Shown: positions 51,287 to 61,879 of the stretch, one piece after another
Numbering within the stretch: position 1 is the first letter of the stretch
How the letters are laid out: every line of letters begins with the position of its first letter
Origin: Tigriopus japonicus
Lineage: Eukaryota > Arthropoda > Copepoda > Harpacticoida > Harpacticidae
DNA length: 64,000 nucleotides
NCBI GenBank assembly: GCA_010645155.1
Contig: JAAGOF010000109.1
Coordinates: forward strand, 659,141 to 723,140
Direction of reading: 5' to 3'
Position numbers and translations under genes: made by a program
The notes under the pieces: model-generated
What the model was told of the DNA's origin: nothing
Database searches by the model: none
What the model saw: only the letters and a program-made list of their open reading frames with translations

Positions 51287-51508
51287 AAATGGACAGATGA
51301 TGATACTACTGATGGAATCAAATAAGCTGTTTGGTTGTTTGTTTGGCAATTTGTTTGTGATTTTGAAATATTTGTTTGGTTGGCAAAATTTGCTTCCTTT
51401 TCAAAAAATAACATTGTTGCCAAAATGTTAAGACGTTAAAGTGAACTGTTGCTGCAGAAAAATCGGATTCCTCAACCACGCAACGATGCAATCCTAATGA
51501 ACCCTGAA

Positions 51509-51816
51509 CAAAATTTCAGCTGATTCCACAAAATAAGCGCCTCTTGCGGTCAGATTGAGACATAGTTGCCAGCTAATGAGTGTGTTTTAATGCCACTCTT
51601 TGGCAAACCGTTCAAGATTTTCTTGAAATCAACATTTCTCCGAAATGTACGATTTTGATAACAAAATCTCATTGCAAAGAAATGTAAGCATCTAAGGATA
51701 AACCTATTTCTCCAAAGTTTTGCCAAAAGTGGCATTAAAAACCACTCTCTAGCTGGGAACTATGTCTCAATACGACCGCAAGAGGCGCTTATTTTGTGGA
51801 ATCAGCTGAAATTTTG
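51509..51816. mobile_element. Long-inverted-repeat MITE, 308 bp
   Basis: Two arms of roughly 110-120 bp are inverted copies of each other, starting CAAAATTTCAGCTGATTCC and including AAGCGCCTCTTGCGGTC, GAGACATAGTT and TTAATGCCACT. Between them is about 80 bp of unrelated sequence. The transcript would fold into a long hairpin. I found no clear target duplication, so the superfamily is open. Confidence 0.85.
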
Positions 51817-52810
51817 ATCAAGGTTAATTGGTACCAACACAAACTCTGCTTCGCTCACTTATAATAGCACAATTTAACTAAATTCAATATAAAGCGAACG
51901 TCTTAATGATACGTGACAAGGTGATGGGCGGTACCACCTGTCTCAAAGTCAATTCTACTGATGGGATTTCCCAAGCTATCAAGCACTTTAATTTTTCAAT
52001 CTGGGCTTGTTTCCATTTCAGCTGCCTCAAGCTAAACCAAGCATTCAAGCCACAGGGCTCAGAGGACCTATGGGTAATAGCAGGGTTGCCAAGATATCTG
52101 TTATCCTTTTGCCTGTTCTAAAAATAGAAGCAGAAACTCCTATGCCGCTGCAGAATTTGTCATTTTTTTCCTAGATTTTTCAAGATATTTGCCTTCTTAG
52201 GGGCTATATGAAGCATGCTTTGTTAAACTTGAGTGCAAACTATTTTACTCCATTTCTGGTGGCCAACAAATTGAATTTTAACTGGCAAGCCTGACATCGG
52301 GTGAAGGTGCTTGAAACTGCTTGCAAGCTTTCAAGCGCAGCTGAAAACTGTTGCTTGGCCCAAACTCCTCTTCAAGCTGCAGCTTGTTTCCCATCTGTAG
52401 TCAATTCTAGAATGATCTCAAAAATGAAGTCATGGCGGGAAAACTCGATTAGCAAAGGAGAGGTTCAGCGAGTAATTTTAGCGGGAAAATCAAATCGGAT
52501 GTCGCTCCAATATGAACCATTACTACATCAGTTTGACTCAATTTTGAATATAGAAACGTGTTCTTACCTCCAATTGGTTCTCAAGATATGGAATTACATA
52601 CTTTGGGACTTATTACTGTAGTAGGGCGGGAGCTACGGGCAACAAACTAATGTTGTCCCTTTTTTAAATTTCACTCTCGGCATACGTCTTTCAATGTGAA
52701 CAAGAACTACCCTTGAGCATCTCTTACTCTTCATTCTATAATGGCCTTGATTGATGTCGTGGCATGATTTATTTAAAAAAACTCATTCAAAAAACAAAAA
52801 GGGAGGAAAC

Positions 52811-53044
52811 GTGGCGTCGTGGTTAGCGCAATGTCCTATAGTGAGAGATGTCCCAGGTTCGATTCTTCTCCCCGACCTTTCTCAAGGAAACTTTTAGACG
52901 CTAATTCACACCCACTGACGGAGAACCATTTTGAAATCGAACATGAGATTTCATATCGGAACAATTTGGACAATGTGATGGCTGGCTTAGCTGGCCGGGT
53001 GAAGCTCAACCCTCTAACCCTAGCACCAGCACTCCAAAAAAAAA
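52811..53044 (+). mobile_element. tRNA-derived SINE, second family
   Basis: The head reads GTGGCGTCGTGGTTAGCGCA (A-box region) with AGGTTCGATTC (B box) about 35 bases further on, the spacing of an internal RNA polymerase III promoter. A unique body of about 170 bp follows, ending in nine A residues at 53036..53044. The head differs from that of the SINE at 1285 and 60882. The body plus A tail exclude a plain tRNA gene. It sits just beyond the 3' end of the LINE remnant, in the opposite orientation. Confidence 0.75.
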
Positions 53045-53433
53045 TCATTTTATTGTTGAAGAAGTATGATATGACATAAAAGAAACACTTGTGCATAGAA
53101 GTTCCTTTCTCATTGAAATGTGTTTGATTGTTATTAGCGGCACTTTGAGCCTAGTTGTTTTGCATGTTCACTCACCGGAAAAGGAGGGTCAGCCTCAAAT
53201 ATGAAGAAAAACAAGTTAGTGTGTTCTCCGTGTTCTCCACACAGATTTGCGCTCACCTACACATAATATGTTTATTGCGACTAAAGGTCATATCAGGTGG
53301 TAAAAATAACATGTAAAAAATAAACAAAAATATAAATCTATGTATATCTATATAGTGACATGTCAAAAGTTAAAGATACGTGACAATACACGAACAATAT
53401 AGTGATATCACAGTGAGTTGACTAGAAAATGTT

Positions 53434-55080
53434 TTAGTCCACATCAAAGAACTGAAGAAGAGATTGACAAACAGTACAAATGCAGTTTGGTAGAGGGAGA
53501 TGATGAAAATCTTGGTTATTGCAGTAGAGAGGGTGGGTCAGATTGAACAGATCCTTCGTCAGTTCCCGTCGTTGATGGAGTTGGGCAGGAAGCCTGACGA
53601 AGGTGCGTGACCGCCAATATTCCGAAGGGATGTTGGGCCAAGGACAATAAGGTGTTGTCAAGTCCTTGATTGGGAAGAACAACATGTGTCCAGACATCAC
53701 CTCCGGAAAGGTCAGGTTCCTAACACTGTTGGATACTAACCTTGCCAGCCCAGTGGTAAAGGGCTTGGTTTCGCAAAGAAAAATGCGTCCATGCATTGTT
53801 GGCATATTGGGGCACGCAGAGGTATTGTTTGAGGAATTTGGTGTAAGTGGATCGGCGGATTTGAGGGCAGATTGGGCGGAGTTGGGAAGCCAAAGGTGAA
53901 GGCCGTAGAGGAAGATTGGGGTGATGAAGGTCCAGAAGAGTTGTAGAGCTATTGGAAGAGGAAGGTTCTTGTTGGGAAGTCTATTGCACATGTATCCGAT
54001 CCTGGCCCGGGCCTTGGTTATTGCAATGTTAAGGTGTTTGATGAAGGAGAGTTGGGTGGTGAAGGTGAAACCGACATAGTTAAAACACTTGACAACGTCA
54101 ATTGGACTATTGTTGATGTGGAAGGAGGTGGGAGGCAGACGACCTTTATGGAAAACCATGGCCTTTGTCTTGATGGTGTTGACTTGAAGGCCATTCTCTT
54201 GGCAATGGCCGTGGAGAGCATTGATGGCATTTTGCAAATCCACGGCTGAATCAGCCAAGAGAAGCAGGTCGTCTGCATATTGCAAATATCGTATTCTATT
54301 GTTGTTGATTGTGGGGCCATGGTGAGAAAGGGCTTTGGGCAGGTGGGATACATTGAGGTTAAACAGGATTGGCGATAGTGGATCCCCCTGCGGAAGGCTG
54401 ATGGATGTGAAGTAGCAGGGGGATAGGTCCTCACCAGAACAAATGGAGCATTTGAGTCCTGCATAGATGTTGACAAGCAGGACACATATTGAACGCGGAA
54501 TCCCCATGGTTGTCGCTTGAAGAATAACCTCGTTCTGTCCACCCTGTCAAATGGTTTGGAAAAACCCACAAAGCATCCATAGACTCTCCTCTTAGTGCTG
54601 ATGTTTGCTTGCACGATTTTGTAGAGGAGAGTGGCTGCCGAGGTGGTTGAGCGGCTTCTCCGGAAACCGAATTGGAACTCAGGAAGGAGATTCGAATCCT
54701 TGGCCAATCCAGAGAAGCGGGCAGCTAACAGGGTGGACATCATTTTCAAGAAGGGGTTCTCCAAGTCAATGGTCCGATGAATGTCTGGAATGTCCTTCAG
54801 CCCCTTCTTATGGATGAATATGATGGCTGACTCCATCCAAACTGGTGGGAAGAAAGATGATTGGAGGGCGTGGCTGAATAGATCTTGGAGGAGTGGTTGG
54901 ATTTAAGTCCGGAGAAGTGCAATTTTGAAGGGAGAAATCCCTGATGTTGATGGGGCTTTGCTCTTCATCTTCTTGAAGGTCTCATCCATCTCGGATTCTG
55001 TGAAGGGCTGCAAAAGGGGATGATGTTCTTCCAAGCAGCCCTGGACCTCCTCCACCACTGTTTCTGGTAACGATGAAAAA
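53434..55080 (-). pseudogene. 5'-truncated non-LTR retrotransposon (LINE) reverse transcriptase, broken
   Basis: The minus strand encodes reverse-transcriptase domain blocks in order: a linker ending KSAPSTSGISP, then ENPFLKMMSTLLAARF, FQFGFRRSRSTTSAATLLYK, motif A, SLPQGDPLSPILFNL, and the catalytic YADD (LQYADDLLLL). The thumb and a Cys-containing C-terminus follow (CICTVCQSLLQFF), with stop at 53434. Breaks are visible: a stop near 54904, a frameshift near 54510 (between RTRLFFK and MGIPRSICVLL), and Gly where motif A (FVGFSKPFDRV) should have its first catalytic Asp. The N-terminal endonuclease region is missing. It is a dead 5'-truncated copy. I cannot assign the clade with confidence. 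Confidence 0.92.
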
Positions 55081-55316
55081 AGATCCTAAGATCATCATAT
55101 TAACATAGGATAAGTTGGTCAACAAAATACCATATGCACCCACAAATGAAGGGAGTAATGGCCAAGATCTGACATCACTCATTTCATTTTGATTGACAAT
55201 AAAATGGAACTCCCTCCTCCAGATTTTGACCATTACTCCCTTCCTTTACAGGTGCATAAATAGTATGTTTTTAGGAATTTGCCTCCTACAAGTACGTTTG
55301 TTTGGGCAAGTTTCAA

Positions 55317-56360
55317 CTAGAGTTCTGGGGAGAGAAATGACACTCCCAGCCAGCCACTTGCCTTCAGTTTTGATCCCCCTTCACTAGCCTGAAGTTGGGC
55401 AGTATCCCCATAATGTGTTCTAGAAAGAAGAGTGGCCTAACAGCCCAGGCAGAAATTGGTTGATTTTTGAATCAAATTTGTACTTGACGTGGCTTGAAAA
55501 TATAAGTCATTTGGCAACTAATTGAAACCTAATACTCCTTCAAACACTCAAATCAGATTGGATCTTGAATTAGATTACTTGGAATTGAAATAGAAGGTCT
55601 CAAAAAAAGTGGGAAAGCAGAGGTTGAGTTCAGCCACTTTTTGCAATTGCGTGTTATTTTATGTGCATCAAGAGACTGAAACCTCAGTCAGGTTGACCAA
55701 ATCTTAAAACAAGGAAAGTTATGCAGAAATTGTGAAACGTAAATGATAGGGAGGGACCGAAAGCGCTTTCGGCCTAAATTACGGCCGAAATTTCGGTTTC
55801 GGTTTCGGTTATGCCTACCGAAACCGAAAGCAGATAAGCACTATGTAAAATGGAGTTTGACAACAAAATAAAAAAAATGGTCCAAAAACCTCTGAAATTT
55901 AAGTTTTCCGATTTTTCAAAATTTGCGACTACCCAACATTGAACACATGAGCATTCTAATTTTTAAGGCAGATTTTGCATTTGAACAATTTTGTAATTAG
56001 CTGCTTTCGGTTTTGGTTAAGCCCTCTTTCGGCCGAAACTTTCGATTTTGGTTATGAACCCTTTCAGTCCATCACTAGAAAATGATGAAATTAGGTAAAC
56101 TTTGGTGCCTTTTCTTGTATCTGTTTATCTCTTGAATTTCAAAAACTTTGTAGCTGATCCACTCTGAGTGAATACCTCTATACAATTTCTGGAAAAGTTT
56201 TGTTTTTAAGATTTTGGTAACTCTGATCTTCAATTGTATATGCCTCAATCTCCTCGGTATTTTGAATTTGCTGCCATGCCATGAGAGTGAGTTGTCAGCT
56301 GAATGAAATCTTAACAAAAAAACTGATTTTGGAGTCACATTCCTCTCCCTAGAACTCTAG
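55317..56360 (+). mobile_element. MITE copy A of a tandem pair, interrupted by a nested element
   Basis: The left terminus is CTAGAGTTCTGGGGAGAG and the right one, inverted, CTAGAGTTCTAGGGAGAG. TTTCAA lies on both outer sides, as it does around copy B. Without the nested insertion it is about 705 bp and aligns closely along its length with copy B (56367..57076). There is no coding capacity. The superfamily is uncertain: the direct repeat can be read as 6 bp TTTCAA or as 10 bp TTTCAACTAG, depending on where the ends are placed. Confidence 0.85.
55747..56077. mobile_element. hAT-like MITE nested in copy A, 331 bp
   Basis: The ends are TAGGGAGGGACCGAAAG and, inverted, TAGTGATGGACTGAAAG. Flanking 8-mers GTAAATGA and GAAAATGA match at 7 of 8. 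Copy B has the uninterrupted sequence at the same place, with a single CTAAATGA, which confirms the insertion boundaries. The interior repeats palindromic TTTCGG/CCGAAA phrases. Confidence 0.9.
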
Positions 56361-56366
56361 TTTCAA

Positions 56367-57076
56367 CTAGAGTTCTAGGGAGAGAAATGACACTCCCAGC
56401 CAGCCACTTGCCTTCAGTTTTGATCCCCCTTCACTAGCCTGAATTTGGGCAGGATCACCGAAATGTGTTCTAAAAAGAAGAGTGGCCTGACAGCCCAGGC
56501 AGAAATTGATTGATTTTTGAATCAAATTTGTAGATGACGTGGGTTGAAAAAATAAGTCATTTGGCAATTAATTGAAACCTCACACTCCTCCAAACACTCA
56601 AATCAGATTGGATCTTGAATTAAATTACTTGGAATTGAAATAGAAGGTCTCCAGAAAACGGGGAACACCGAGGTTGAGTTCGGCCACTTTTAGCAATTGC
56701 GTGTTATTTTATGAGCATCAAGAGAATGAACCCTCAGTCAGGTTGACCAAATCTTAAAACAAAGAAAGTTACGTAGAAACTATGAAGCCTAAATGATTAA
56801 ATTAAGTAATATTTGGTGCTTTTTCTTGTATCTGTTTATCTCTTGAACATCAAATACTTTGTTGCTGATCCACTCTGTGAGTGAATACCTCCATAAAATT
56901 TCTGGAAAAGTTTTTGTTTCTTAAGATTTTGGTAACCCTGATCTTCAATTGTATATGCCTCAATCTCCTCGGTATTTTGAATTTGCCGCCATGCCATGAG
57001 AGTGAGTTGTCAGCTGAAGGGAATCATAACAAAAACCCTTGATTTGGGAGTGACATTTCTCTCCCTAGAACTCTAG
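56367..57076 (+). mobile_element. MITE copy B of the tandem pair, intact
   Basis: This 710 bp copy has the same termini as copy A (CTAGAGTTCTAGGGAGAG at both ends, inverted) and is preceded and followed by TTTCAA. It is head-to-tail with copy A, separated only by those six bases. That suggests either insertion of one copy at the end of the other or unequal recombination between target repeats. Confidence 0.88.
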
Positions 57077-57179
57077 TTTCAACTAGTCGCTGATGAAAAA
57101 CGGCCCTTGCTGCCTTCAGTGACATTTCACGACCGGCCTGCTCCAATATCTCCATACGCAGTTTCCCAACCCATGTATA

Positions 57180-58635
57180 TACTTACAGAAGAGGATGCAA
57201 AGACAGCTGTTTGTTGTTGTTTTTGAGAGCCCAAAGAGGCCCCAAGGAGCAAACGATAAGGAAGTGTTGTGGACTCAATAACCAATTCCTATTTTTGACT
57301 AAATCAGTGGATGTATTGTCTAGACATCATTGTTGTATGTGTATTTGTCTCTTAGAGATAATTAAATGCAACACACTCTTGGGTAAATCACGTTCACCAC
57401 TCATCATCAACCCTAACCAACTTATTCTGAATTACCAGTGGTTTCAGAATACAAGTACTTAACAACACCATCAAAGTGAAAAATATAGTACTCCATGAAG
57501 GTGATCTGTTCTTTACTTCATTTTGCTTGAATAATCATTCAAACATCAACAACTCAACCATAAGTTGATGAATAATTTGTTCAATCCTGTGCTTCCTCTC
57601 GGTTTGGCCTGTCAAAATATTGATATTTGGCATCTAATGGATTTCAAGCACTTCAGATGATAAAATGTTGATTAAAAATGTTGTTTTTATGGGGAAGAAT
57701 GTGAACACTTTGACTGTAAGTTTCTTGTTAATAACAGGGCCACAGTTTTCAAAAAACCCTCAAAATTCATTAAACTTGATCTGTGTGTAATTGAACCCGT
57801 TGTCTGAAGCTGGTATTATTATATTCAAGTAATACATGCGTTTAATTAAGATCCATTTTCAGTTTTGTGCGTGACATTGGTCTGAAGCACCTCAGTTTTG
57901 ACTAATTTTTGAGAACAGAAAGCATCATTATGAAAACTAATGGCAGGAAAAGTAGCACTATCTCATGCTGCAACTTTGTTCCAAAGTGATGTTTGCAATC
58001 CAAAACCATTTTTTTGTCGTTTGGCAATTTCCTTCAAATTCACAGCAGAGCCCAGAGTTTTAAGGGCCTCTTTGGGCCACGCGTCAGCTGAAGTTCAGCT
58101 TCCTGTGGTGAGAGGTTTCTGCCCAGCCTCGCTCGCCTTGCAAATTCATTGTACTGGTTGATCTAAACAAACTTTTTGGACAAAATGGTGATGGTGACAG
58201 GCCGTGAGATAGACATAAAAAGCAAATCAGCTTTGTGTATTTCCAGGCATTTAGAGGAATGTTTGGCCTTCATTTTTAATGAAAAATCAAAACTGCATGA
58301 TTTTTGTCTATGCCAGACCTAAAAATACCAACGTGTGTATCTGTGCTTGTGCTCAAACGTTACGTGTAAGAGATCAAGACAACACCAAATAATCGTTTTG
58401 CCCCTAATCAAGCATGTTTAGATCAAAGTCGGACAGGGTCGGGAAAGTGCGTTTTGTGGGACCTCTGTGAAGTCTCACTTTCAGGTGATCTGTTTTTAGC
58501 ACCAATGCACCAAATTATTAAGCCATTCTCATGTTTAATTCACCATTTCACTCATTTTCACATAGATTTGCATTGCTACTGTATCCTATCCATTGTATCT
58601 ATTGTTCAAAATAATTAAAAGCCATCAATGTATTC
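57180..58635. other. Intergenic stretch, no gene recognised
   Basis: Apart from unremarkable short ORFs on the plus strand, nothing is recognisable here. The first 100 bp to about 57180 is the right half of the dispersed repeat that received the MITE pair. The stretch ends at the target duplication of the next hAT-like element. Confidence 0.35.
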
Positions 58636-58643
58636 CTTATCTA

Positions 58644-59189
58644 TAGGGCCCGGAAATATTTTTTTAAATCTAAAAAATATTTTAAAAAATATTTCTCTAC
58701 ATTTCCTCGATTTTTTATATTTTGCCTGTTTCAAAGAAAAAATAAAGATTTTCTTTAATATTCTAGTCAAAAAAAAATATTTCGGGCAAAATTGAGGAAA
58801 AGAAATGAATGACCAATCCTCAATGGAGCCGTCCCAAAATGAACTGAAAATACAAAAATCTCTACAAAATGGCATTTGTACGAAGATTAGACATTCACAA
58901 TCAAACCTACAGTCATATACAAAAAAACCTGCGCCATTATTGGGGCAAATTGAAAATTGCATTGTTTAAACCAATTACATTTCAAGTTTGGCCCCAAAAA
59001 CGGCCAAATGCATCAAATTCACCAGAAACAAATTTGGAAAATCGGTGCACAAAGAAAAAAATACCAAAAATGGCCTTGTCAAAAAAGTTTTTTCTTAAAT
59101 ATTCGGCTTTTTCCAAATATTTTGGGCTTTTGACGAAAATATATATTGGATATTTTGTCACTTTTTTGCAAATATTTTTCCGGGCCCTA
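58644..59189. mobile_element. hAT-like MITE, 546 bp
   Basis: The inverted termini share TAGGGCCCGGAAA. A perfect 8 bp target duplication CTTATCTA lies at 58636-58643 and 59190-59197. The A/T-rich interior has repeated AAAAATATTT phrases near both ends and no transposase. The end type resembles the 21076..22001 element. Confidence 0.92.
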
Positions 59190-59204
59190 CTTATCTATAT
59201 TAGA

Positions 59205-59529
59205 GCACTATGATAAAAGAGTACGCGCGTGCGACTATTTGGTCCCAAGACATCGATTCCATTGTGCTGTGGTCCTTGAGTTTGATCTGTTGGAGGAACC
59301 TTACGTATGCACTGTTTACTACCAAAATGACGTCGATGATCTCAGCTTACCTTTAAAAGAATACTTTTTGACCTCTCTCGCCTTTGAAGGTCAGAGCTGG
59401 CCAATATACGTGGGTGTCGGAAGATTATCTCACCTTCTTGCTAAAACCTCGAGTCTTGTTGAAGCGCAGACTGTCCAGTGGTGCTGTAGATTGACACGGA
59501 AATACCTTAGATCATTTATTAATTACTAG
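59205..59529 (+). other. Unrecognised open reading frame without a start codon
   Basis: The frame stays open for about 108 codons from EHYDKRVRACDYLVPRHRF to a TAG at 59529. Its composition is protein-like (VVLEFDLLEEPYVCTVYYQN, SWPIYVGVGRLSHLL) and not low-complexity. No ATG precedes it in frame outside the adjacent MITE. It may be an exon, a transposon-protein relic or chance; I recognise no family. Confidence 0.3.
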
Positions 59530-59822
59530 ATAGCGGGCAAGCTTTAGTCATGCCAATTTGGCAATGGGGGCGGAATGCGTTTAATTTATGAGGAAAATGT
59601 TGCCCTCACAACTGTTGAGCGGAGTGTGACCAAGCATGCGAATCAAGGCCGACTTTTTTAAACTCCCTCTTGAAGCCACAAGTTCGAATTTGTCCATATA
59701 TGTATCAGATTAACCCTACATAACGCAAATGCTTCAATTTAAGTTCTTCCTACCACTGAATTATTCAATGTTTTGGCAAAAAAAATTCCTAGTTGTAGTA
59801 TTCAAATGCAAGGCATGTTCAC

Positions 59823-60120
59823 TAGTGATGTGAAATCTGGGCGTGGGCAAGTTTTTTCACGGGAGGTTGCAAGGTAGGGTCACCTAATGGAGATTTTGTG
59901 CTTTGCTAACTAACTCAAGTAAACACAAATTTGAGGTTAATTTGCAACCCTGATCCAAAGTTACAAAAGTCAGGGGCGCGTTTTAGTGCTTCTTAATGAA
60001 AAACCGGTTTATGAAGATAGGTAGGCAGAAGGGAATACCATTTCACTGAAGGTAAATTGGCGACCCCTGTGTACGATGTCACGAAAAAAAGCTTGCCCAA
60101 GCGCCCAAGTCACATCACTA
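59823..60120. mobile_element. hAT-like MITE, 298 bp
   Basis: The inverted termini begin TAGTGATGTGA and continue similar for about 35 bp (GGGCAAG and TTTTT blocks). A perfect 8 bp target duplication ATGTTCAC lies at 59815-59822 and 60121-60128. It is non-coding. The TAGTGATG end resembles the right end of the nested element at 55747..56077. Confidence 0.93.
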
Positions 60121-60881
60121 ATGTTCACCTCGTGACATCTTTGGTGCTTTCAAGAAAGTGACCACTAGCAATAACAAAAAATGACCCAAAAACATTACTC
60201 AATTCCACATTTGATTGGTCAATTGCATGGTTGACATTTGCCTGGTCACCCATTAAATATGTTCCCGCACTTTTGTCCCCTCAACAGTTGGCGACCAGAG
60301 ACTTTAGGCTTACACTCCCTCTAGTATTAACATAACTCAATGGGTAATACTAAAGAAGCTCATGGGACATAACTTCTGTAGGTAATGCCAGCTTTTGACC
60401 AGTAATAAAGCAAATTTCCTCTGAGTTTATTTTTTGTGGAAAAGCAATTATTTCAGTTAAACAATTAGTTGTCAAGTATTTGAAATGTCAATTCTTCTCA
60501 ATGTCTTTAGACCAAAAAGTCGCATGTGCGTAGTCTTTGTTTTAATTCAAAAGAGACAATTTTTGCATTTATTTGCCAAAAAAATATCAGTTTTTTGCAT
60601 TCAATTGCCCAAAAAACGAAAAAATTTGTATTTTTTTGCCCAAAATTAACAAAAAGCAATAGAGTATTTATTCCATTACATTATTTTGAACATCTAGTGG
60701 CCATTTTGTAGGATTTTTATGTAAAGTTATAGATGCTTGAAGAAAAACAATTCCCTGAGACTTACGTTTTTGAAAGAAACAGAAAATGACAAGAAAGAAA
60801 TCACTTATTAGAAGCTAAAATTTATTAGTGAGAAGAAAATTCCAAGTATGTGCAAAAACAGCAAAACAAAGTGTCAAGGAA

Positions 60882-61060
60882 GCCAGAGTGGCCGCGCGTA
60901 CTAATGCGTTCCTATAAGAGCCGAGTGTAACTGCTTCCCCAAACGGCGTAGATTCGAATCCTGTTGGGAATCGATTTGAAGCTGTTGAGAGAAATCCTTT
61001 AATTTACAAGGAATCACATTCCTTGTAGCGGTTGTAAAAAATCCGCAAAAAAAAGGAAAA
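60882..61060 (+). mobile_element. tRNA-derived SINE, copy 2
   Basis: This is the same family as 1285..1462, here on the plus strand. It starts GCCAGAGTGGCCGCGCG, has the B-box equivalent GATTCGAATCC, the same body (CACATTCCTTGTAGCGGTTG, TCCGC) and an A-rich tail. Differences from copy 1 are scattered substitutions, including one in the B box. It lies 260 bp beyond the 3' end of the transporter gene, in the opposite orientation. Confidence 0.87.
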
Positions 61061-61323
61061 AAGTTAGAGAAATAGCTAAAGGCATTTTAACGTTGAAAAA
61101 TGTTTTTGAAATTTAATTAGTGAATGGGAAATGGGCATGGGAAACTCTTTACTAAGGTATACGACGAAATGAGGATCTGTCTCTAGTTTACAGTTCTCTA
61201 TGGTGAATATGAATATTTAGTTATTGAAGAAGATGGGCTTGAACAAAGTCTTTCGGCTAGAGCTCTATTTTAGGCTTGAATAACGCAGAATTTTAATTGG
61301 AATGATAATGAATACGTTAAGAT

Positions 61324-61531
61324 TTAGCACCAGCCTGGTCCTCCACAGTGTTGTCGCAGGAGTATCAGGACGCCTTCTTCCATGGCCATGGTAAAAACCG
61401 ATAGAATAACGATTAGGGCGCCGAGTATGCTTGTCCAAATTGGGATATCGCCAAAGTAAGAAATCTGAATTAAGTACGCTACGGCAATATCCATGCTCCG
61501 AGTGACGGATACGACACCAGCAGATTCATAC
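61324..61531 (-). CDS. SLC35G1-like EamA/drug-metabolite transporter, terminal exon (partial)
   Basis: After an acceptor (actatgtttcag) the minus strand reads, in phase 2, YESAGVVSVTRSMDI, then AVAYLIQISYFGDIPIWTS and a second hydrophobic segment (ILGALIVILSVFTMAM). A short tail ending GGPGWC and a stop at 61324 follow: 68 residues. The pattern E-x-AG-x-VS-x-x-R-x-x-D-I, an aromatic membrane helix, a P-x-x-(W/Y)-(T/S)-x-x-G-A loop and a final helix is that of the last two helices of SLC35G/EamA carriers. There is no ATG, as expected of an internal-start terminal exon. Upstream exons should lie beyond 63 kb or outside the window. The substrate is unknown. Confidence 0.7.
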
Positions 61532-61759
61532 CTGAAACATAGTTTGTCAAACTAAACATTATACTTCAATTGTTTTAGATATGCAACATATTCTCACTCA
61601 AGCTCACAATCAAGGTTCGGCTATTTCTTTTATTTATGACTGAACAGCTGATGGACATCATTTGCTTTTGATCAGGTTTAAGTCAGTTACTTAAAAAAGT
61701 ATTTAATTGCAATTACATTTACTTCGTCGAAAAATGTAATTTACTTACATGACAATGAG

Positions 61760-61842
61760 AAATGCAGGGGGAGGTTTGAGCGATCTCTTCAAAAATCTTA
61801 TCACGGGTGGATGAAACAAGAGAAAAGCCTTATTTGTGAACG
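61760..61842 (+). repeat. Left member of an inverted pair of ~80 bp repeats
   Basis: This segment (ATGAGAAATGCAGGGGGAGG ... GAGAAAAGCC) matches the reverse complement of about 63347..63426, with roughly one difference per eight bases. The two copies flank the 1020 bp palindromic element. They could be terminal inverted repeats of a larger 1.67 kb element into which the palindrome inserted. I found no target duplication for them. Confidence 0.75.
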
Positions 61843-61879
61843 TAAGACTTTGGTCAGTGCAAGGGTTTTCACATTTTAC

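Noticed and set aside
52082..52292. Possible hAT-like element (CAGGGTTGCCA and inverted CAGGCTTGCCA)
   Set aside because: The flanking 8-mers GGTAATAG and ACATCGGG do not match.
61745..61860. Upstream exon of the transporter gene ending at a GTAAGT donor in matching phase
   Set aside because: The same sequence occurs inverted at 63347..63426, so it is a repeat, and its translation lacks the expected membrane helix.
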